Assembly (NCBI GenBank): GCA_001910725.1
Contig: MJGA01000003.1
Span: 1,054,001-1,118,000, forward strand
Direction of reading: 5' to 3'
DNA length: 64,000 bases
Source: Phanerodontia chrysosporium
Lineage: Eukaryota > Basidiomycota > Agaricomycetes > Polyporales > Phanerochaetaceae
The position numbers were made by a program, and so were the translations under genes. Shown here in pieces: positions 9,717-16,185 of the stretch. Every line of letters starts with the position of its first letter. The first letter of the stretch is position 1. The notes below the pieces were generated by a model, which saw only the letters and a program-made list of their open reading frames with translations, was not told the DNA's origin and did no database searches.

Positions 9717-11174
9717 ATGGTTGACGGACGTCCCCCCGCCGGAATCCGAGGACATGAAATCATCCACCTGCAACCGGCGCAGGGTCCTGGCGCCCCGCAG
9801 GCGCCCCCGGGCCGCGGAGCAGGCGGGGCAGAGGGAGATGGGAACGCAATGAACAGGCGGGGAGGGTCTGGGGAGCCTGAGGAGAGGGAAGGCGATGATT
9901 TGGACGTTGATCGGAGCGCATATAACCAGGCCGAAGGCCTGGCGGGGGCGGTTTTCGGCGCGCGAGATGGGCGCATCGAGCCGCGCTCTCCCTCGCGGGG
10001 CTCCTCGCCGCCTGGGGGCACCCAGGATACGTTTGCCATCCTTCGTCAACAGCTCGAGCTGACGCTTTCGCCTTCGAAGCGCTCTGAAGTGCTCGCGGCC
10101 CTCGACAAAGTGGCTGCGGTCTCGGGGTCTACGATGCCCTCCTCGGTGCCTACTCGTGCGGCTTCCCCGGCGGCGTTGACGGCGGGCTCGGGGGTCTTGG
10201 GCGCGGTGCCGCGCGCTGCTCGTCCTTCCCCGATAGCCTTTACCTCTGGGGCTTCGGAGCGAAATTTCTTTGCGGGCATGGACTCCAGGACGAACCCTCG
10301 CCTTGCCGAGCTACTGCTGAACAACGCGCATTTGCCGCTGACTGCTTGCACGTCGGAATTCACGCGTCGCGCTGCCGCCGACCCTCGCCTTATCCGGTTC
10401 CAGAAGTATTCTGACGGTCTCGGCGTCAAGAAGGAGCTGGTGGACCCGTCCTCTTTCCCACCGGAAGACCGGATGTCCGCTGACGACTGGCGCGACGGGT
10501 GGCGAAACTTCCTCCGGATTCTTCGTGAGGGGGTTGCTCAACCGCCTGTAGTAGCCATGTTCGAGCAGCACTACGACTGGCTGTGTGGCGTCCGCGATTT
10601 CGCGGAGAACTTCAAGGCTATTCTGGACTTCGACATTCAGGTCAGGCGAGCCTTCTTCCTCGGCTCCGACAAGACCCTGTTCCGGCCAGGGGGTGATGTC
10701 TACGCGCAGAAGTTTCGCGAGGTTCGCGACCTCCACATGCAGCGCGCCCTCCAGCTCCTGCTCAGCGGAAACTCGGGCGCCGGCTCGTCTTCCCGGGGAC
10801 GGTATCACCCGTACCGGGAGGACTCTCGACCGTCTCGAGGACAGGACTCTGGACGCGGCGACAGCGGTGCGGGAGGGCAGTCCTTTCGCGCCCCTCGGGA
10901 GACCCTCTGCCTCATCTGCGCCGGTAGCGGACACACCGCCCGTGACTGCCGCCGAGACACCCTCCCTAAAGGCGCCGCGGTGTTCTCTGCCTGGTTTGGA
11001 GGCAAACTCGTCGACGCCGCCACCAAGCGGGCGCTCTGCGTCTTCTGGAACGTACGCTCCAAGGGTGACTCCCGCTCCTGCGACGGCGACAAACGGTGCC
11101 CCGGCGACAAAGGTCACATCTGCTCTTTCTGCGGCGCCGCCGGCCATCGCGCCGCGGATAAGCGGTGCCTCTGA
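9717..11174 (+). CDS. Gag-like protein of outer DIRS-type element
   Basis: 485 residues. The N-terminus is Pro/Gly/Glu-rich, then a predicted helical region (around residues 100-350) and a basic Arg/Ser/Gly segment. Two zinc knuckles lie near the end: CLICAGSGHTARDC (about residue 397) and CSFCGAAGHRAADKRC at the C-terminus. These suit RNA binding in a gag. It stops at 11174. Related basidiomycete elements, as far as I recall, run from this finger straight into the RT; here the RT continues in the +1 frame, so a shift or an extra base near 11168-11170 separates them. Confidence 0.75.
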   Translation: MVDGRPPAGIRGHEIIHLQPAQGPGAPQAPPGRGAGGAEGDGNAMNRRGGSGEPEEREGDDLDVDRSAYNQAEGLAGAVFGARDGRIEPRSPSRGSSPPGGTQDTFAILRQQLELTLSPSKRSEVLAALDKVAAVSGSTMPSSVPTRAASPAALTAGSGVLGAVPRAARPSPIAFTSGASERNFFAGMDSRTNPRLAELLLNNAHLPLTACTSEFTRRAAADPRLIRFQKYSDGLGVKKELVDPSSFPPEDRMSADDWRDGWRNFLRILREGVAQPPVVAMFEQHYDWLCGVRDFAENFKAILDFDIQVRRAFFLGSDKTLFRPGGDVYAQKFREVRDLHMQRALQLLLSGNSGAGSSSRGRYHPYREDSRPSRGQDSGRGDSGAGGQSFRAPRETLCLICAGSGHTARDCRRDTLPKGAAVFSAWFGGKLVDAATKRALCVFWNVRSKGDSRSCDGDKRCPGDKGHICSFCGAAGHRAADKRCL

Positions 11175-11622
11175 GCGGGACCGCATCATTACTCCGTACG
11201 ACGCCTCTGCTTTTGAGTCTACTCTGCGCGCGTGCGGACTTCTTGACAAGTATTCTGATCTGCCCTCTCGTCTTCGCTCTGGTTTCCCTATCGGCGACAT
11301 GCCCCGTTTACTGCAGACCAGCTCTCCCCGAAATCATGCTTCAGACCCGGAACATCTTGCCTTCATCAAGGACTATGCCGCGGAGCAAACGGCGCTGGGC
11401 CGCATGTCTGGCCCCTATACCCGCTCCGAGGTCGAAACCATCTTGAAATCTCCTTTCGTCTCTTCCCCGCTTAGCGTTGTCGATAAAGCGGGCGCGAAGG
11501 GCAAGTACCGCCTCGTACAAAACTGCTCGTACCGCAATGAACAAGGCGTCTCTGTCAACATGTGGATTGACCCTGACGACTTCCCGACTGAATGGGGTAC
11601 AGCGGCCGAGTTCGCCGAAATC

Positions 11623-11995
11623 GTGAGTGTTTGGCATCGCTCGGGCACGGTGACGGTGCGAAATCTCGGGCGGGGCTTCGGCCTGCGCAGCGCGCTGGAG
11701 TGAACACTCGCGCGTGGTGCTGGAGCGAAGGCTCGCACCGGCTGGAGCCAATGCTCGCCGCCTTGTTGCCGCGCCGCAGCGTTTGCTCGGGCGAAGACGA
11801 GTCGCTGATTGCGCTCGTACGGTTGCAACTTCGGTTGGCCGTTTTGTTGCCTGCCCGACTCCGCGTGGGAGTTCGGTGCCCGTAGTGCACGGTTGCAACT
11901 CCGGTTGGCCGTTGCTGTTGTCTGCCCGGCCCCGTGTGGGGCGTGGTGCCCGTGTCGCAGGCTGCGCTTACAGTTATGCTGATCCTGTGCTGCAG
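11623..11995 (+). other. 373-nt spliceosomal intron with internal tandem repeats in the RT gene
   Basis: The donor GTGAGT follows AEI (phase 0) and the acceptor TGCTGCAG precedes VATCAPG; joining gives a continuous RT. The sequence between has in-frame stops and no RT similarity. It holds two near-identical units of about 70 bp (about 11820-11888 and 11889-11959, each starting CGGTTGCAACT). It also holds three short related units beginning GCTGGAG at about 11694-11755. This is far longer than host introns in this window (45-75 nt). Confidence 0.7.
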
Positions 11996-12962
11996 GTGGC
12001 TACGTGCGCACCAGGTTCTCAGGCGTGCTCGCTAGACGTCGATTCTGCATTCCGCAACATCCCAATCCACCCCAATCACAAGCCGTGGTTGGTTATACAG
12101 GTCGAAGACGGCCTCTTTTACATCGACCATGTGTGCCCGTTTGGCATAGCGTCGGGATGTGGCCTTCAAGGCTGCATCATGGACGCGATCGTCGACGTCC
12201 TCGCGGTGCGTGGAATCTGCCTAACGAAGAAGTGGGTCGACGACCTCTCGAACGTGCGCGAACCCATTGGGGTCGATGCGAGCGGGGCGTGGGTCTACTC
12301 ACACGGCGTGCAGGACATTTTCGACGCGACAGCCCCCCTTGGAGTGCCCTGGAAGGCAGCGAAGTGCTACGACTATGCCTTCACGGTCACTTACCTCGGT
12401 TTCCTCTGGGACTTACCGGCGCGCACGGTCTCGCTGCCAGAGGAGAAGCGCACCAAGTACGTCATCAAGCTCGGGAGCCTGCTGGCTACTGTTGCCGCGG
12501 GAAGGCCGGTCTCGTACGGTGATGCGATGTCGGTGAACGGGACTCTCTCGCATATCGCCTTCGTGTATCCCCAGGGTCGAGCCTATCTCACGACCTTGTC
12601 GGCGTTCACGGCCAAGTTTCCCAACCGTTTCGCTCTTCGCAGGCCTCCGCACTCACTTGCCGGCGACCTGCGCTGGTGGCTGGATGCTCTCCGCACCCCT
12701 GGGGTCTATCGCTCGCTCACGCCGCGCGGCGTCCTGCGGGACCTCGGCATCTCGGTCGACGCCTCCACGAGCTGGGGCGTCGGCGTTGTCATGGGAGGTG
12801 CAGTAGATGCGTGGCGCCTGCGTGAAGGTTGGAAAGCTGAGCGCAGGGATATCGGGTGGGCTGAGATGGTTGCGGTCGAGCTTGCGGTGCGCCATGTTGA
12901 GCGCATGGGCCTGCGCGACTGCAACGTGCTGATTCTCAGCGACAACATGGGCGTTGTAGGTG

Positions 12963-12967
12963 CTTTC
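12963..12967 (+). repeat. Target-site duplication, left copy (CTTTC)
   Basis: The five bases directly before the left LTR (CTTTC) recur directly after the right LTR at 20671-20675. A 5-bp duplication is normal for Ty3-type integrases. Confidence 0.95.
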
Positions 12968-13437
12968 TGTCACGGATGTGACGGTGCTGCCCTATTTTTC
13001 GCCGATTTTTGGCTATTTTCCTCGATTAATCCAACGGGCGAGCAGCCCTCGCGCCGTCTGGAGTCCTAGCCGCCCACACTCAGCGCCTGGCCACTCAGCG
13101 CCAGCGCCCTGATGGCGCATCACCCCTAGACGCCAGCGCATCCCGCTGCGCGCTCAGACACTGCCCGGATCACCGGTCTGCCTTGCAACCGGTTCCCCGG
13201 ATCGCCGAGGAGGCACTGTCATCCCTGATGACTCCCCTCGCCAAGACACGCCGAGCTGATCAGCCTGATGACACAGCCTCGGCCCGACGCAGCCTCGAGA
13301 CACTGCCAGCTGACACAGCCTCGTGACATAGCCCCAGCACAGCCGCGCCGCGCAGCCCGCGTCGCAGCCTCGCTGGCTATGCTGAGCGCTGCCCATCAGC
13401 TTATGTAATCGTATAGCCTGCCCTAAAGGATCTGTAG

Positions 13438-13444
13438 TATATAA
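13438..13444 (+). promoter_or_regulatory. TATA box of left LTR promoter
   Basis: TATATAA in an otherwise GC-rich LTR, followed about 30 bp later by a pyrimidine-rich stretch fit for transcription start. The same box is at 20446-20452 in the right LTR. Confidence 0.75.
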
Positions 13445-13480
13445 GGGTAGCTCCCCTCGCTCCTGTCCGTCATCTCGACC

Positions 13481-13559
13481 TCTTGGTCAATACGGACAGG
13501 TAAGCCCAGTGTTTGTATTGTAGTTACAGTGCTAATATTATCTTGGTCAATACGGACAG
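13481..13559 (+). other. Candidate leader intron flanked by a 19-nt direct duplication
   Basis: TCTTGGTCAATACGGACAG occurs at 13481-13499 and again at 13541-13559, exactly 60 bp apart. The first copy is followed by the strong donor GTAAGC; the second ends in CAG and is preceded by a branch-like GCTAAT at about 13531. Splicing of 13500-13559 would remove one copy. The same arrangement is in the right LTR at 20489-20567. Confidence 0.6.
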
Positions 13560-13662
13560 CTGCATAAGTTGTGCGTCGCTGCGTGACTCGCTCCGCCGCG
13601 CCTCGTCGTCGACCTCCCCACTTGCCCTCCCTCGTGAAGCGTTGAGCCCTAGCTCCGCGACA

Positions 13663-13800
13663 TTAGGTCGAGATCTTTTGGGTGCCCTAGGCATTTTTCC
13701 CTACCGCTCCCCACAAATACCGTTTAAAAAAGTTTATCCCCACCGTTTAAAGCGAGTACGTCGTAGTCGAGCAGCCTGCTCACTCCGTACACGTTGCTAA
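13663..13800 (+). other. Untranslated leader after left LTR
   Basis: No ATG. It contains TGGGTGCC near 13679, a weak candidate primer-binding site about 16 nt beyond the LTR, and two copies of ACCGTTTAAA (13719-13728 and 13742-13751). A stop in the ORF0 frame at 13798-13800 and a splice-acceptor-like TTTGCAG ending at 13816 mark the boundary with the next ORF. Confidence 0.4.
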
Positions 13801-14505
13801 GGTCCTTGCTTTGCAGTGCCCAAAGACGTCCGGCTCAAGGACCACATCCCCCAGCGCATCTTCGACCGCCTCCAACGTCGTCGCGAGGCCGGTAACCCCG
13901 TCGAGTGGACGGACCGCAAAGTCAAGGCGGTCGTCAAATACGTGTCCACGCTCCCCCAACCTCCGCCCTCTGTCCCCTCCATCAACTGGACTGCCGTTCG
14001 CGAGGCTCGTGAAGCCGAACAACGCGTAGGCAACCGCATCCGAGAGCAGCGCCAACGAGAGGCGCAAGAAGCCCAGGCCGCCGTAGCCGCCTCCTCCTCC
14101 AAGCTCAGTTTGGCAGAGCGCCTCAGCGCCGCCCCGACGTACGAGCCCATCGCCCGCAAGCCCATCGGCATCGATATCCCGAAGTACTCCCCTACCGACC
14201 TCGTCGGCATCTTCACGCCCAAGCTCGACGCCACCATCAAGCGTCTCAAGGCCGTCGAGGAAGTCGACCAGCTCCACATCGTCAACAGCGACCACGCCCA
14301 CCACTTCCATCTCCTGCTCGAGCGACTTCGCCAGATCCGCGCCGAGCTCAGCCGCCTCGCCCCCACCATCACGTTTAAGGAGTGGCACCAATACGAGCTC
14401 GGTCTCGCTCAAATTGGTGACATTCCGTTCATCGGTTTAAGGCGAAACTTCCGCCGTATCGTAGGGCAGCTGAACATTGTGTACGAGGCTGGTTATTTTG
14501 ATTAG
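13801..14505 (+). CDS. ORF0: AUG-less 234-codon ORF upstream of gag
   Basis: Open from 13801 to TAG at 14503-14505 with strong C/G-ending codon choice (for example GTC, CTC, AAG, CGC), as in gag and pol. The product is basic and charged, with RIFDRLQRRREAG, an Arg/Glu/Gln-rich helical stretch (about residues 70-90) and IGLRRNFRRIVGQL near the end. It has no methionine codon at all, and the upstream leader has no ATG either. GTG at 13816 is the first near-cognate codon of note. It is in the same frame as gag; after the single TAG the frame stays open for 143 codons up to the gag ATG. No known family was recognised. It could be started at a non-AUG codon, or be a leftover 5' part of gag. Confidence 0.65.
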   Translation, partial: GPCFAVPKDVRLKDHIPQRIFDRLQRRREAGNPVEWTDRKVKAVVKYVSTLPQPPPSVPSINWTAVREAREAEQRVGNRIREQRQREAQEAQAAVAASSSKLSLAERLSAAPTYEPIARKPIGIDIPKYSPTDLVGIFTPKLDATIKRLKAVEEVDQLHIVNSDHAHHFHLLLERLRQIRAELSRLAPTITFKEWHQYELGLAQIGDIPFIGLRRNFRRIVGQLNIVYEAGYFD

Positions 14506-14934
14506 TTTATAAATACATCTTCTGTCGCTCTGGATTTCGACTGTTCGAATTGTCCGCACTTCTTCGGGCGAACCACAGAGAACGGCGTCACTCTTCCCGC
14601 TGATCTCCACGTCGAAGAAAACAACGGGTCTCGAGAAGCCAGGGAGTGCAGTCAGCAGCCCTGCCCTTATCGAGAAACTGCCCCTCCGCTACTCCCGGTT
14701 CCGCCTAGCGACCGAGAAACACAGTTCGAACGCCCTCATTTCGCGCAACGGCTAGAATTCGCCCGCGCCTCTGCCACCACTCCGAATACTCCCGATCACA
14801 GTCCCCCGGACAGCAGCCACCACTCGTCTCCCGAGACATCGCTCGGCTCCGTCCTCTCCGACCACGAACCTGCTCCCTCGCCGTTTAATCTCTCTCGCGC
14901 TCACTCCGGAGCCAACACTCCCCGTCCCCCCAAC
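14506..14934 (+). other. Open in-frame linker between ORF0 stop and gag ATG
   Basis: 143 codons without a stop in the gag frame, rich in Ser, Pro, Thr and His in the second half, and without any ATG in any frame. It could be read if ORF0's TAG is suppressed. Otherwise it is the last part of a very long 5' leader. Confidence 0.6.
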
Positions 14935-16185
14935 ATGTCGAGCACTCCCGGTGGAGCGCCGCCCGGCCCGGCGCCTCTCGACCCCGTCTCCACTGCGCTC
15001 CTGCAAATGGCCCAGGCGATGACGCAGCTCACCAACACGGTCAACACTCTGGCCCAGGCCATCGGTAACAATCACACAACGGTCAACGCCACGGTTAACA
15101 CGAACAAGGAGCTGCCCTTCGTCGAGAAGCCCGTCCCGTTCAAAGGGAAAGGTTCGGACACGGCCCGTCTCTTCCGCGCCGCCTATCGCATCTACGCCGA
15201 CGGACAACCGGAGAAATTTGGCAAGCGCGACGTCGATGGTAACCTCCAGCGAGACCCCGACTCTGGCAAGATCTTGGTAGATGGTCAGAAGTGGATCGTC
15301 GGCGCCCTCTCCTTCATGCAGGACGAGGCGGCTGAATGGGCACGGCAGTACATCGAACAGGCGGCAGACGGTGTTCAGATATTCGACGGCTCTCGCGCCA
15401 CGTTTTGGGAAGCGTTCAAGAACCGGTTCGAGCCCGTCGACGAGAAGGCCGAGGCCCTCAGCAAGCTGCAGGCATGCACGCAAGGCAATCGTCGGTTCGC
15501 GGAGTTCTTCGCGGAGTTCCAAGCCCTCGCCGGCCGCACGAAGCTCACCCCGGAGGACCTGGCAGCCCGGCTACGGACGAAGTTCAACAAGGACTACCTC
15601 GAGCGGATCTCATACATGGTCAACCCCGCTACTGGCAAAGGTCCCGAGACGTACGACGAGCTCAAGAACGCGGGTTTCGCTGTCGACCGGTCGAAGGACA
15701 AGCTCTCGCAAGACCTCCTGGCACAGCAAGGCAAGACGTCCTCAACTCCGGCTAGCTCGTCAGCGCGCGCTTTCCGCGACCCGAACGCGATGGACATAGA
15801 CGCCGCGAACATCGACGAGCTGTTTAAGGGTCTCACCGGCACGGATCTTAAGCGCCAGTTCGACGCCGTCATGAAGGATCGCTGCAAGGTCTGTGGCTCG
15901 AAGTCCCACAAGTCCACGGACCCCGTTCACCGTGATTCGGTCTGCAACCACTGCGGCAAGAAAGGTCACTGGTCCCGCGTCTGTCGTGCCCGCCTCGAGG
16001 GCAAGCCAAAAACCGCCCCTGCTACCGCCGCCGTTCGCGCCTCGTCTTCGGATACCTCGTCACAGGACTCCTCGTCTCCGGCCTCCTCGTCTTCTGGCAG
16101 CTCGTCTGACGACCAAGCCGCCGCGCTCGCCGCCCTCCGTGATCAGCTGGCTCTGATACAAAAGCAGCTCGGGGGTTTTGCTTAA
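14935..16185 (+). CDS. Gag of chromovirus
   Basis: 416 residues from an ATG in good context (A at -3). Starts MSSTPGGAPPGPAP. A capsid-like region holds PVPFKGKG, ARLFRAAYRIYADG, WAQYIEQ-like segments (SFMQDEAAEWARQY), FWEAFKNRFEP and LQACTQGNRRFAEFF, typical of Ty3 gag. One zinc knuckle CNHCGKKGHWSRVC at about residue 337 is preceded by another Cys-rich CKVCGSKSHKS. The C-terminus is a Ser-rich tail ending with QLGGFA. The stop TAA at 16183-16185 lies four bases after the slippery heptamer. Confidence 0.92.
   Translation: MSSTPGGAPPGPAPLDPVSTALLQMAQAMTQLTNTVNTLAQAIGNNHTTVNATVNTNKELPFVEKPVPFKGKGSDTARLFRAAYRIYADGQPEKFGKRDVDGNLQRDPDSGKILVDGQKWIVGALSFMQDEAAEWARQYIEQAADGVQIFDGSRATFWEAFKNRFEPVDEKAEALSKLQACTQGNRRFAEFFAEFQALAGRTKLTPEDLAARLRTKFNKDYLERISYMVNPATGKGPETYDELKNAGFAVDRSKDKLSQDLLAQQGKTSSTPASSSARAFRDPNAMDIDAANIDELFKGLTGTDLKRQFDAVMKDRCKVCGSKSHKSTDPVHRDSVCNHCGKKGHWSRVCRARLEGKPKTAPATAAVRASSSDTSSQDSSSPASSSSGSSSDDQAAALAALRDQLALIQKQLGGFA
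16173..16179 (+). promoter_or_regulatory. -1 ribosomal frameshift heptamer GGGTTTT
   Basis: In the gag frame the bases read G GGT TTT, matching X XXY YYZ. Slipping back one base leads from gag straight into the pol frame, which is open from here to 19937. The gag stop follows at 16183. Downstream, CCGGA/TCCGG (about 16229-16245) could form a small hairpin. Caution: a missing base in the G5 or T4 run would look the same. Confidence 0.55.

Larger units (their letters stand above)
11169..12967 (+). pseudogene. Reverse transcriptase and 5' part of RNase H of outer element (truncated by insertion)
   Basis: Open in the frame +1 to gag. It reads SERDRIITPYDASAFE, GFPIGDMP, then RT motifs SSPLSVVDKAGAKGKYRLVQNC, and after the intron 11623-11995: LDVDSAFRNIPIHP, PFGIASGCGLQG and KKWVDDLSN (the YxDD catalytic box, here WVDD), then YLGFLWDLPA. 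RNase H follows with SVDASTSWGVG, WAEMVAVELAV and LSDNMGVVGAF. The reading frame enters the Ty3 LTR after GAF at 12967 and is lost. The remaining piece of RNase H is at 20671-20891 in the matching frame. No independent start codon was identified, so expression by frameshift from gag is likely. Confidence 0.8.
12968..13662 (+). repeat. Left LTR of the chromovirus (695 bp)
   Basis: Starts TGTCACGGATGTGAC (a short hairpin, GTCAC/GTGAC) and ends CTCCGCGACA. A TATA box is at 13438-13444, so U3 spans roughly 12968-13467 and the transcript starts near 13468 (inferred). U3 has several ATGs, the last at 13403-13405; none occurs after it. It carries the intron at 13500-13559. Confidence 0.96.

Noticed and set aside
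10311..11300. Long antisense ORF opposite gag of outer element
   Set aside because: Shadow of GC-rich coding sequence with codon periodicity on the plus strand; the zinc-finger gag is the real frame.
12962..13069. Continuation of the RT ORF to 13069
   Set aside because: Beyond 12967 the frame runs into the LTR by chance; the true continuation lies after the right LTR.
13154..13396. 80-residue minus-strand ORF inside the LTR (and its copy at 20162-20404)
   Set aside because: It is identical in both LTRs because they are repeats, lies in U3, is antisense, and its Cys/Gly/Arg-rich sequence has no domain.
13675..13692. TGGGTGCC as primer-binding site of the chromovirus
   Set aside because: It lies some 15 nt beyond the LTR end and cannot be matched to a tRNA 3' end by eye; kept only as a weak note.
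14752..15522. 256-residue antisense ORF opposite chromovirus gag
   Set aside because: Mirror frame of a C-ending codon gene; no domain; the sense strand codes for conserved gag.
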